In this document: one piece after another, positions 19,860-28,094 of the stretch
Numbering within the stretch: position 1 is the first letter of the stretch
Layout of the letters: every line of letters begins with the position of its first letter
Origin: an uncultured Prevotellaceae bacterium
Lineage (GTDB): Bacteria; Bacteroidota; Bacteroidia; Bacteroidales; Muribaculaceae
Assembly: GCA_900320055.1 (NCBI GenBank)
Contig: ONQS01000003.1
Coordinates: 31,752 to 95,751, forward strand
Length of the DNA stretch: 64,000 nt
Direction of reading: 5' to 3'
Made by a program: the position numbers and the translations under genes
The notes under the pieces: generated by a model
Told to the model about the DNA's origin: nothing
What the model saw: only the letters and a program-made list of their open reading frames with translations
Databases searched by the model: none

Positions 19860-21389
19860 ATGGAAATTTTCAATAATATACTGATTTACTTTGTGATCGT
19901 GCCTCTGTTGACACTCGGAGGTCTGGCCTTGTGCAGCAACCGCGGCATCAAGGCCATCAGGACCGTTGCCGTCGTTGGCGCCAGTGTGCTTGTGGTGCTG
20001 GCAGCGATGCTCGTGAGCATCTTCCTGCAGGCCCGCGGCGCTGGTGACACCAGCGAGATGATCCTGCGCAGCGACGTGATGTGGTATGCCCCGTTCAACG
20101 TGCATCTGGCCCTGGGTGTGGATGGCGTCAGCGTCGTGATGATCCTGTTGTCGGCCTTTATCGTGTTTGCCGGCGTCTTTGCCTCGTGGAAGATGAACCC
20201 GCTGCCCCGTCAGTTCTTCATGTGGTTCTTCCTGCTGTCCACGGGTGTGTTTGGCTTCTTTATCTCGATCGACCTGTTCACGATGTTCATGTTCTATGAG
20301 GTCGCTCTGATTCCCATGTACCTGCTTATCGGTGTGTGGGGCAGCGGCAACAAGAACTACAGTGCGATGAAACTGACGCTGATGCTGATGGGTGGCTCGG
20401 CCTTCCTGATGCTCGGCCTGATCGGTATCTACTTCCACTCGGCTCCCGAGGGTCAGCCCTTGACGATGAACATCCTGGACATCGCCCATAACAATGCGAT
20501 TCCCCACGGCTGGCAGTATGTGCTGTTCCCGCTGACGTTTGTCGGCTTTGGCGTGCTGGGTGCCATGTTCCCGTTCCACACATGGTCTCCCGATGGTCAT
20601 GCCTCGGCGCCCACCGCGGTGTCGATGCTCCACGCCGGTGTGCTGATGAAGTTGGGTGGTTATGGCTGCTTCCGCATCGCCATCTATCTGATGCCGTTTG
20701 CCGCCAACGAGTTGGCTTGGATCTTCCTGCTGCTCACGGGCTTCAGCATCGTCTATGGTGCCTTGAGTGCCTGTGTCCAGACCGACCTGAAGTACATCAA
20801 CGCCTACTCGAGCGTGAGCCACTGCGGTATGGTGCTGTTTGCCATCCTGATGTTCAACACCACGGCGATGACGGGTGCTGTGCTGCAGATGCTGTCTCAC
20901 GGTCTGATGACGGCCTTGTTCTTTGCCCTGATCGGTATGATCTATGGCCGCACCCACACGCGTGACATCCGCGACATGGGCGGTATGATGCACATCATGC
21001 CTTACCTGGGCGTGGGCTACGTGATTGCCGGTCTGGCATCGCTGGGTCTGCCGGGTCTGAGCGGTTTCGCTGCCGAGATGACCATCTTCTTCGGCTCGTT
21101 CCAGCACACCGACATGTTCCACCGTGTGCTCACCATCATGGCGACCACGTCGATTGTCGTGACGGCGGTCTACATCCTGCGCGTTGTTGCCAAGTTGCTC
21201 TTTGGCGAGGTACAGGACGAGCATCACCGCACGCTCACCGACGCCAGTTGGGAAGAGCGCCTGTCGACGGCCACGCTCATTCTGGCCGTGGCTGCCATCG
21301 GTTGCTTCCCCAACTTCTTTATTAACATCATCAGCAGCAGTTTTGACCCCGTCGTTAAGGCGCTGCAGGCTGCTCTGCCCGTGTTGTGA
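19860..21389 (+). CDS. nuoM: NADH-quinone oxidoreductase subunit M
   Basis: The product is 509 residues with about 14 membrane helices, the second antiporter-like subunit. The conserved motor residues lie in MFMFYEVALIPMYLLIGVWG, FPFHTWSPDGHASAPTAVSM and LHAGVLMKLGGYG. GLPGLSGFAAEM near the end is also typical. The gap to nuoL is 35 nt. Confidence 0.97.
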   Translation: MEIFNNILIYFVIVPLLTLGGLALCSNRGIKAIRTVAVVGASVLVVLAAMLVSIFLQARGAGDTSEMILRSDVMWYAPFNVHLALGVDGVSVVMILLSAFIVFAGVFASWKMNPLPRQFFMWFFLLSTGVFGFFISIDLFTMFMFYEVALIPMYLLIGVWGSGNKNYSAMKLTLMLMGGSAFLMLGLIGIYFHSAPEGQPLTMNILDIAHNNAIPHGWQYVLFPLTFVGFGVLGAMFPFHTWSPDGHASAPTAVSMLHAGVLMKLGGYGCFRIAIYLMPFAANELAWIFLLLTGFSIVYGALSACVQTDLKYINAYSSVSHCGMVLFAILMFNTTAMTGAVLQMLSHGLMTALFFALIGMIYGRTHTRDIRDMGGMMHIMPYLGVGYVIAGLASLGLPGLSGFAAEMTIFFGSFQHTDMFHRVLTIMATTSIVVTAVYILRVVAKLLFGEVQDEHHRTLTDASWEERLSTATLILAVAAIGCFPNFFINIISSSFDPVVKALQAALPVL

Positions 21390-21429
21390 TGAAAGTGTTT
21401 AACCTGATAAAAATTGCACAATAATAGAT

Positions 21430-22899
21430 ATGATGGATTATTCACAATTCTTGTTGATGCCGCAGGAGATAGGCCTGTTGCTGGTTTTCCTGCTTGTTTT
21501 CATCTATGACACTTTCATGCCAGAGCGCTCACAGCGTTACATGCCCGTGTTCTCGGTCATCATGATGGCGCTCTACACGATATACTGTTTCTGCTGCCCC
21601 GCTGGGGTGGGAGAGGCCTTTGGCGGAATGTTTGAGTCTAACGCGGCCACCTGGGTGATGAAGAACATCCTCAACGTGGGTGTCGTGCTGGTACTCCTGC
21701 AGGCCGTGAAGTGGACCAACAGCGACTTTGTGAGTGTTCGCCGCGGCGAGTTCTACGAGTTGACGCTGTTGACGCTGCTGGGCATGTTCCTCATGATTTC
21801 GGCACGCCACTTCCTGCTGTTTGTCATCGGTCTGGAGACGGCTTCGCTGCCCATTGCCGCGCTGGCCGCTTTTGAGAAGCGCTACTATGAGTCGCACGAG
21901 GCAGCCGCCAAGTACATCTTCACGGCTATCTTCTCGTCGGCGATCTTCCTGCTGGGCATCTCGTTTGTCTATGGTATGAGCGGTTCGCTCTACTTCAAGG
22001 ACATCGCCACCGCGCTCATCGGCAACGGCTCGGCCCTGCTGATCGCTTCGCTGGCCTTTGTCATCGCCGGTGTGGGCTTCAAACTCTCGCTGGTACCGTT
22101 CCACCAGTGGACAGCCGACGTCTATCAGGGTGCTCCCACCGCTGTGACCAGTTATCTGTCGGTCATCAGCAAGGGCGCTGCCGCGTTCTCGTTCCTGGTG
22201 ATTCTGGTGCAGGTGTTCGGCTCGGCCTACTCTCAGGTGTGGGAGTGGATGCTCTATGCCGTGATTATCCTCACCATCACGCTGGGTAACCTGTTCGCCA
22301 TCCGTCAGCGCAACCTCAAGCGCTTCCTGGCCTTCTCGTCGATCTCGCAGGCCGGCTACATCATGCTCGGTGTGATTGCCGTCAACGTGATGGGCATGTC
22401 GTCGATGATCTACTACGTGCTGGTCTACATCTTCAGCAACCTCGCCGCCTTTGGCGTGATTGCCGCTATCGAGCGCCACACGGGCCGAGTGACGATGGAC
22501 GACTATAACGGTCTGTTCAAGACCAATCCTTGGCTGGCCTTCGCGATGATGCTTGCGATGTTCTCGCTGGGCGGTATTCCCCCGTTTGCAGGCTTCTTCA
22601 GCAAGTTCTTCATCTTTGTGGGCGCATGCCATCAGGGTTCTGTTGCCATCTATGCGCTGGTACTCATCGCCCTGGTCAACACCATCATCTCGCTGTACTA
22701 CTACCTGCTGGTGGTTAAGGCCATGTTCCTGCGTCAGGACGATTGCGTGATCGAGCACTTCACGAGCCACTGGACCGAGCGTCTGGGACTCATCCTGTGT
22801 GTGCTGGGCATCATCTTCATCGGCTTGGTATCCTGCATCTACGCCAGCATCAATGGCGCTGTGGATGCCATCGGCGCAATGTTTGCAGCCGTGCAGTGA
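21430..22899 (+). CDS. nuoN: NADH-quinone oxidoreductase subunit N
   Basis: The product is 489 residues, the third antiporter-like subunit. Visible signatures are LFVIGLETASLPIAALAAF, GFKLSLVPFHQWTADVYQGA and PTAVTSYLSVISKGAAAF, and GGIPPFAGFFSKFFIF. Two ATG codons open the frame. I use the first, 40 nt after nuoM. This ends the nuo/atp block, and a hairpin terminator follows about 95 nt later. Confidence 0.97.
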   Translation: MMDYSQFLLMPQEIGLLLVFLLVFIYDTFMPERSQRYMPVFSVIMMALYTIYCFCCPAGVGEAFGGMFESNAATWVMKNILNVGVVLVLLQAVKWTNSDFVSVRRGEFYELTLLTLLGMFLMISARHFLLFVIGLETASLPIAALAAFEKRYYESHEAAAKYIFTAIFSSAIFLLGISFVYGMSGSLYFKDIATALIGNGSALLIASLAFVIAGVGFKLSLVPFHQWTADVYQGAPTAVTSYLSVISKGAAAFSFLVILVQVFGSAYSQVWEWMLYAVIILTITLGNLFAIRQRNLKRFLAFSSISQAGYIMLGVIAVNVMGMSSMIYYVLVYIFSNLAAFGVIAAIERHTGRVTMDDYNGLFKTNPWLAFAMMLAMFSLGGIPPFAGFFSKFFIFVGACHQGSVAIYALVLIALVNTIISLYYYLLVVKAMFLRQDDCVIEHFTSHWTERLGLILCVLGIIFIGLVSCIYASINGAVDAIGAMFAAVQ

Positions 22900-22994
22900 T
22901 CTGCCGGCACCGTACTGATATGAATACATTACTTCTGATATCATTTAGCATAACCAAACAACTAAATTAATCAGGTTTATTCATAACAATGATT

Positions 22995-23038
22995 GGGAGA
23001 GCATCGTGGTGGTCCACTGTGCTCTCCTCTCTTTTTTT
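22995..23038 (+). terminator. Rho-independent terminator after nuoN
   Basis: GGAGAGCA (22996-23003) pairs with TGCTCTCC (23020-23027), and inside it GTGG pairs with CCAC. The stem is followed by TCTC and seven T residues. It closes the energy block and isolates it from the leucine-rich-repeat gene. Confidence 0.85.
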
Positions 23039-23058
23039 CTGAATTCATTAGCCCTTTA

Positions 23059-23090
23059 CTTGCGAATTTGACATTTTCTTGCTATATTTG
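23059..23090 (+). promoter_or_regulatory. Promoter of the leucine-rich-repeat gene
   Basis: CTTG at 23059-23062 and TATATTTG at 23083-23090 are 20 nt apart. The leader of about 50 nt is A/T-rich and has no Shine-Dalgarno site. Confidence 0.65.
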
Positions 23091-23145
23091 TGGCGAATAG
23101 TAATTGGATATACTAAAATTTATTAATTTTTAAACATATTGTGCT

Positions 23146-25443
23146 ATGAATAGAAAACTACTCCTCTCAATGATGATGGTGCTCACGGCATCGTTGACCC
23201 TGTGGGCTGATGTCACCATCAACAGCACCAACTTCCCCGATGCTAACTTCCGCAGTTACCTGCTGAGTGAGTATCCCAGTGGAACGATCACTACTGCGCA
23301 ACTGCAGGCCCGCACCACGCTGAACATGCCTTACAAGAGCATCTCTAATGCCAAGGGCATCGAGCATTTCACCCAGTTGACGAGGCTGGACCTGTATTCC
23401 AACAACTTGACCACGGTTGATGTGAGCGCCAATACCAAACTGACTTACCTCAACGTGGGAGGCAACAAGTTGACGTCGATCGACGTGAGCAACAACACTG
23501 CACTGGAGCAGTTGTACCTGCAAAAAAATAACTTGACCGGCACTGTTATAGTAACGGAACATTCCGCTTTGCGCACCTTGTGGGTGAATAATAACCCTGA
23601 CTTGAAGGGGATTAACTGCTGGCGCAATGTGTTGACCAATTTTGATGTAAGTGGCTGTACCGCTTTGCAGGACATCAAGTGCTTCTCGAATAGAAATCTG
23701 AGCACCATCACGGGCCTGGCCGACTGCACGGCCATGAAGTATCTGGACTGTGAGGATTGCTCGATCACCGACTTGAGCGCCACACAAGGTATGAGTAATT
23801 TGGAGGTCCTGTATGCGCAAAACAACAAGTTGACGACACTCACGCTCACCTCGAAGAGCAAATTGAGAAACCTCAGGGTGCTGGGTAACACGTCGCTGAC
23901 CGAGTTGAATTGCTATTCCAACGTATTGACCTACCTGAATGTGACGGGTTGCTCGGCGCTGAAGACGCTCAGGTGCTATTACAACTCTGGCCTCGAAACG
24001 ATCGTCGGCCTGAATGACTGTGTAGCGATGGAGTATCTGGATTGTGAGGATTGCTCAATCACTGGCCTGGGCGGTATCGACAATTTATCTAATCTGCAAA
24101 CGCTGCTGGCACGTAACAACAAGTTGACGGCACTCAGTGTCAACAATAAGAGCAAGTTGACCAACCTGCGAGTGTCGGGTAACACGTTGCTCACTGAATT
24201 GGGTTGCTATAGGAACGCATTGACCATCCTGAATGTGACGGGCTGCACTGCCTTGAAGATGCTCAAGTGCTATTACAACTATGGCCTCGAAGCGATCACT
24301 GGCCTGAATGATTGTGTAGCGATGGAGTATCTGGATTGTGATGGCTGCCCCGTTACCGACTTGAGTGCCGTGCGCAACATGCCTAATTTGCAGACTTGCT
24401 ATGCTAAAAATACTTCCGTGGCAGAACTAGACGTCTCAGGTCTGAGTCATCTGCAAGAATTGCTAGTCGATGGCTGCACTAAATTGACCACGCTGAAATG
24501 TCAAGACTGCGCCCTGTCAGGACTTGGAGTGACCAATTGCACGGCAATGACCGTCTTGTTATGTTATAATAACAACCTGAAGTCACTTGACCTGACGGGA
24601 TGTGATGCGGTAAAGGAAATCTATTGCCGGAGTAATAAGATCAACGGAGAAGGAGCCACCACGCTGGTCAACAGTCTGCCTTCTCGCCCCCGCACTTCTC
24701 CTGGCGAACTCTTGTTTAAACAAACTTTCAATGATGATAATAATGATTTGACTCAACTCGATATAAAGATCGCGAGACTGAAGAATTGGTGCCTTTATTA
24801 CAGTTTTTCCGAGTACGTATGGGATCTTGTCTACTCCTTGGACGAGGCTCTGAATGTCGGCGGTGGCGACATCTTCTTTATCAGTGAAGGTGACTATCCA
24901 TGGTTGGGCGTGAATTTGGATGGCCGAATCTGTGCAAAGTCAGGCAATGCAGGTGTCGGCGGTTCGTCGTCGGTATTGAAGGCCAACGTCAATTTGGCCA
25001 GAGCAGGCACCTTGTCGTTTGACTTTAAGGCTTGGGGCGAAGGCACCTCTTCGTTCTGGGACAAGTGTGCGTTCAGCATCGATGGCGTGGAGAAACTGGC
25101 CTATGGAGCCTATGCTAACGAGGAGTGGGAGACCGTTACCGTCGATGTGCCGGCTGGCGCCCACACCCTTACCTGGAGTTATGCCAAGGATAGCAGCGTC
25201 AATCCTGATGGTGACTACTTTGCGGTAGATAACGTATTCATCACCCAGAAGACTATGACACGCGGCGACGTGGACAACGATGGCAGTGTCAACATCAGCG
25301 ATGTGACGGCTCTGATCGACTATCTGCTGAGTGGTAACGCCTCGGGTGTCAACCTCGGTGCGGCCGATTGTGACCAGGATGGCAGCATCAACATCAGTGA
25401 CGTGACTGCCCTGATCGACTTCCTGCTCAAAGGCAGTTGGTGA
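23146..25443 (+). CDS. Secreted leucine-rich-repeat protein with C-terminal dockerin-like pair
   Basis: The product is 765 residues. A signal peptide (MNRKLLLSMMMVLTASLTLWA) is followed by leucine-rich repeats of the bacterial surface type to about residue 515, with units such as LTRLDLYSNNLTTVDVSAN. Within this, a 98-residue super-repeat is visible from residue 190: two full copies and part of a third, each starting GLxDCxAMxYLDC and rich in Cys. Residues about 525-700 resemble a carbohydrate-binding or jelly-roll module (GTLSFDFKAWGEG, HTLTWSYAKDSS). The last 60 residues are two dockerin type I-like repeats ending in LLKGSW. The protein is probably exported and surface-attached. The binding partner is unknown. 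It has its own promoter. Confidence 0.88.
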   Translation: MNRKLLLSMMMVLTASLTLWADVTINSTNFPDANFRSYLLSEYPSGTITTAQLQARTTLNMPYKSISNAKGIEHFTQLTRLDLYSNNLTTVDVSANTKLTYLNVGGNKLTSIDVSNNTALEQLYLQKNNLTGTVIVTEHSALRTLWVNNNPDLKGINCWRNVLTNFDVSGCTALQDIKCFSNRNLSTITGLADCTAMKYLDCEDCSITDLSATQGMSNLEVLYAQNNKLTTLTLTSKSKLRNLRVLGNTSLTELNCYSNVLTYLNVTGCSALKTLRCYYNSGLETIVGLNDCVAMEYLDCEDCSITGLGGIDNLSNLQTLLARNNKLTALSVNNKSKLTNLRVSGNTLLTELGCYRNALTILNVTGCTALKMLKCYYNYGLEAITGLNDCVAMEYLDCDGCPVTDLSAVRNMPNLQTCYAKNTSVAELDVSGLSHLQELLVDGCTKLTTLKCQDCALSGLGVTNCTAMTVLLCYNNNLKSLDLTGCDAVKEIYCRSNKINGEGATTLVNSLPSRPRTSPGELLFKQTFNDDNNDLTQLDIKIARLKNWCLYYSFSEYVWDLVYSLDEALNVGGGDIFFISEGDYPWLGVNLDGRICAKSGNAGVGGSSSVLKANVNLARAGTLSFDFKAWGEGTSSFWDKCAFSIDGVEKLAYGAYANEEWETVTVDVPAGAHTLTWSYAKDSSVNPDGDYFAVDNVFITQKTMTRGDVDNDGSVNISDVTALIDYLLSGNASGVNLGAADCDQDGSINISDVTALIDFLLKGSW
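23713..24366 (+). repeat. 294-bp tandem repeat inside the leucine-rich-repeat gene
   Basis: Copies start at exactly 23713, 24007 and 24301 (spacing 294 nt, 98 codons), each opening with a GGC CTG codon pair and a conserved Asp-Cys. The first two are full length and the third is partial. The codons differ at many positions, so the duplication is not very recent. Confidence 0.8.
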
Positions 25444-25503
25444 GAACCGTTGACAGAGCATGGATCATAGAAGGTATCCGCACTGTTGACTGCGACCTGT
25501 GTG

Positions 25504-25661
25504 CCCTGGTGACGCCTCCAGCGACGTTCACCAGGGTGCCACAACATTTTGTGGCGCGATTGCCCTTAATTTGCGGGCATTTGGTTGGAGGCCTGAAGAG
25601 GCTGCCCTCAAAACTCTACCGCCAGGCCGACCTGGGCCGCGACGGTTGAGTTTTGAGGGCA
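25504..25661. repeat. Three successive hairpins in the gap after the LRR gene
   Basis: CCCTGGTGA (25504-25512) pairs with TCACCAGGG (25528-25536). GCCACAA (25538-25544) pairs with TTGTGGC (25549-25555). TGCCCTCAAAACTC (25603-25616) pairs with GAGTTTTGAGGGCA (25648-25661). None is followed by a T-run. They may shape the 3' end of the LRR transcript or belong to a structured RNA. No gene is visible between 25444 and 25711. Confidence 0.5.
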
Positions 25662-25711
25662 ACCACTACTATAACAAATTGTGAAGTGGTAGTAGCATCC
25701 GGAAAAAAAAG

Positions 25712-25741
25712 TTGGAATGCCACGTTTTTTTTGTACTTTTG
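25712..25741 (+). promoter_or_regulatory. Promoter of the propeller-amidase operon
   Basis: TTG at 25712-25714 is followed after 19 nt by TACTTTTG at 25734-25741. Transcription would start near 25748, so the dispersed inverted repeat at 25750-25900 would form almost the entire leader of the mRNA. Confidence 0.65.
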
Positions 25742-25749
25742 CCTTGGCA

Positions 25750-25900
25750 ATGATATGGAAGTCCTGCCCGAACCCTGTGGGGCTAATGCGAATTACGCGA
25801 ATCAAACTGATTGAATGAGAGATATTTAATTGATTCAGTAAAATTCGCTTGATTAGCGAAATTAGCATTAAATAGTCTGACAGGGTCAACTGCTATATCG
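25750..25900. repeat. Dispersed intergenic repeat, two diverged arms in inverted orientation
   Basis: The left arm (25750-25817), read in reverse complement, matches 63871-63938 at 60 of 68 positions. The right arm (25831-25900) resembles the same sequence in forward orientation, less well and with a small insertion. Together they form a loose palindrome within the predicted leader of the downstream operon. Confidence 0.6.
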
Positions 25901-25938
25901 TATCCCTTGCCTATGATAACCAAAATGATGATAAAAAG

Positions 25939-27852
25939 ATGAAAAAGCGTTTGATCCTAGCCATAGTAGTGTGTTTTTGTTGCCTGGGCGCATCGGCAGC
26001 CGGTGTGAAGCCAGGTAGTGCAGTGACGCTGGTGGACAGTTGCGGCTTCTTCCCGCAGATGAGTGCCGACGGCCAGTGGTTGCTGTATTCGCCCACCGAG
26101 GGCACTAGCCTGATGCTGAAAAATCTGGCGACCGGGGCTGTGACCACGGTGGCCACGACGGGTTATCCCGGCTTTGACGCCATCGTGGCCAGCGACGGCA
26201 AGGTGTACTATGTCACCCAGCAGCGTAAAAAGAATGGCCTGCTCTATCGCACGGGTCACTGCTATGACCCCGCCACGGGCAAGGACCGCGTGGTGCTCAA
26301 GGCCCAGCATGGCCGTGTGCAGCCCCTGCATGCGGCGAGCGGCGTGGTAATCAATGGTGAGCACCGCATCTACCGCAGCAGCGCGCAAGTGGGCTCCTAT
26401 TGCTACACGCGTGGCGATAGCCTGCTTGTGGTCGACCCGGCAGGCGTGACGCGCGCCTTACAGCCGGTAGCGGGCAGCAACGGCTATCTGTGGGCGTCGC
26501 TATCGCCCGATGGCCGGCGGGTACTCTTTGAAGCCGCGGGCAAGGGTCTGATGGTGTGTGACCTGAATGGCGCGCTACTGGCCAACCTGGGCCAATTCCT
26601 GATGCCGTGCTGGTATGACAACGACTACATCGTGGCGATGAGCAACGCGGGCAACGTGCGCACTAGCGGCAGCCGCATCTGGCTGCTCTCGGTCGACGGC
26701 AGCGTGTGTGAGCCCATCACCGACGAGGGCGAGCGCGCCGTGCAGCCCATGGTGGCAGGCGACAAGGTGGTCTACAGTGTGATCTATGGCGGCGAGGTCA
26801 AGCAAGTGCAACTGGACATCCCGGCAGCCACCCGCCTCGTGCCGACCGCCGGCAAGGGTATGACCGTCAAGGCTGCGGGCCAAGCCGGGCGCAAGGCCGT
26901 GCCGCGCATCTATATCAATCCTGGCCACGGAGGTCACGACAGCGACGACCGTCCCATTCCCACGTGGGTGATCGGCTGCCAGGACACCGTGGGCTACTTT
27001 GAGTCCAACTCCAATCTGACCAAGGGACTTGCCCTGCGCGAGATCCTGGGTGAGAAGGGCTATGAAACCGCGATCTCGCGTGTGACCAACACCACCGACG
27101 ACGATCTGGACCTGTTTGAGATCGTATCTCTGGCGGCCAACAGCGGCGCTGACGTCTTCTTTGCCATCCATAGCAATGCCACGGGCATCGACAAGCGCAT
27201 CAATTTCCCCCTGGGCCTGTATCGCGGTTGGGACGGACAGCCCGCCGTGGAGGGGAGCCTGAGGCTGAGCGATGCCGTGATGCGGCATGCCATCAGCAAT
27301 GAGTTGGCCGTGTGGACCCACGGCGAGCGCAGCCGTGGCGACTGGTCGTTCTATGACTGGGGCTACAAGGTGGGCCTGGGTGTGCTGCGATTCAACAAGT
27401 TGCCCGGTTTTTTGAGCGAAGGCTCATTCCATGACTATCTGCCCGAGCGTGAGCGCCTGTTCAACGACAGTTACTGCTGGCTCGAGGCCTGGAACCAGTC
27501 GCTGGGCATGGATGACTATTTTGGCCGCAAGGGCAAGTACCAGAACGGCGTGTTGGCCGGTACCGTGCGCTGGCAGAACGTGATGCGTCAGGACGAGGAT
27601 CAGCGGCGCTTTGGCAAGGACGAGTTGCAGCCCGTCAATGGTGCCTTGCTGCGCCTGTATAACAGCCAGGGTACGTTGGTACGCACCTACACGACCGACC
27701 ATCTTGACAACGGCGTGTTTGTGTTCACGCGGCTGAAGCCCGGCAAGTACCGTCTGGAGTTGTACTATGGCGACCAGTCGCCCCGCAGTGTGACCCAGAT
27801 CAAGGTGAAGAAAAACCAGGCTGCCTACTGCAATCTGGAGATTAGTGATTAG
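25939..27852 (+). CDS. Secreted propeller-amidase fusion (N-acetylmuramoyl-L-alanine amidase, Amidase_3 type)
   Basis: The product is 637 residues. After a signal peptide (to about residue 20), residues 25-315 form a beta-propeller-like domain (SADGQWLLYSPTEG, SDGKVYYVTQQ, YLWASLSPDGRRVLF). Residues 322-555 form an Amidase_3 domain with the expected zinc ligands H330 (INPGHGGHDSDD), E355 (YFESNSNLTKG) and H411 (AIHSNAT), and the catalytic-type Glu E494 (LSEGSFHDYLPE). A short beta-sandwich resembling a carboxypeptidase regulatory domain ends the protein (residues about 565-637). It would cut the amide between MurNAc and the stem peptide outside the cytoplasm. The next two genes encode the same two modules as separate proteins. 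Confidence 0.88.
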   Translation: MKKRLILAIVVCFCCLGASAAGVKPGSAVTLVDSCGFFPQMSADGQWLLYSPTEGTSLMLKNLATGAVTTVATTGYPGFDAIVASDGKVYYVTQQRKKNGLLYRTGHCYDPATGKDRVVLKAQHGRVQPLHAASGVVINGEHRIYRSSAQVGSYCYTRGDSLLVVDPAGVTRALQPVAGSNGYLWASLSPDGRRVLFEAAGKGLMVCDLNGALLANLGQFLMPCWYDNDYIVAMSNAGNVRTSGSRIWLLSVDGSVCEPITDEGERAVQPMVAGDKVVYSVIYGGEVKQVQLDIPAATRLVPTAGKGMTVKAAGQAGRKAVPRIYINPGHGGHDSDDRPIPTWVIGCQDTVGYFESNSNLTKGLALREILGEKGYETAISRVTNTTDDDLDLFEIVSLAANSGADVFFAIHSNATGIDKRINFPLGLYRGWDGQPAVEGSLRLSDAVMRHAISNELAVWTHGERSRGDWSFYDWGYKVGLGVLRFNKLPGFLSEGSFHDYLPERERLFNDSYCWLEAWNQSLGMDDYFGRKGKYQNGVLAGTVRWQNVMRQDEDQRRFGKDELQPVNGALLRLYNSQGTLVRTYTTDHLDNGVFVFTRLKPGKYRLELYYGDQSPRSVTQIKVKKNQAAYCNLEISD

Positions 27853-27922
27853 TTTTTAGTTTTTAGTTTTTAGTTCTTAGTTCTTAGTTTTTAGTTCTTA
27901 GTTTTTAGTTCTTAGTTTTTAG
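27853..27922 (+). repeat. Heptamer array, ten copies of TTYTTAG
   Basis: Ten uninterrupted 7-nt units (TTTTTAG or TTCTTAG) begin at the base after the TAG stop codon of the amidase gene, and the stop codon itself fits the end of a unit. A nine-unit array of the same heptamer lies at 38186-38248, in the same position relative to another stop codon. Confidence 0.9.
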
Positions 27923-27925
27923 TTC

Positions 27926-28080
27926 AACAAACAACTACACAACTAACAACTACACAACTAACAACTACACAACTAACAACTACACAACTAACAACTACAC
28001 AACTAACAACTACACAACTACACAACTACACAACTAACAACTAACAACTACACAACTACACAACTAACAACTACACAACA
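27926..28080 (+). repeat. 15-bp tandem array (AACAACTACACAACT)
   Basis: About 155 nt are built from a 15-nt unit with some shortened copies, made only of A, C and T on this strand. It directly follows the heptamer array and ends just before the leader of the next gene. It has no start codon and no spacers, so it is neither a gene nor a CRISPR array. Confidence 0.9.
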
Positions 28081-28094
28081 AAACAAGATAAAGT

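Noticed and set aside
25603-25661. Intrinsic terminator of the LRR gene
   Set aside because: The stem is long, but the loop is 31 nt and no T-run follows on either strand. It is kept only as a hairpin.
27853-28080. CRISPR array
   Set aside because: The units are contiguous 7-mers and 15-mers without spacers, and no cas genes are present.
27926-28080. Repeat-encoding small protein
   Set aside because: The frames have no start codon, leader or homologous product. The upstream heptamer array is full of stop codons.
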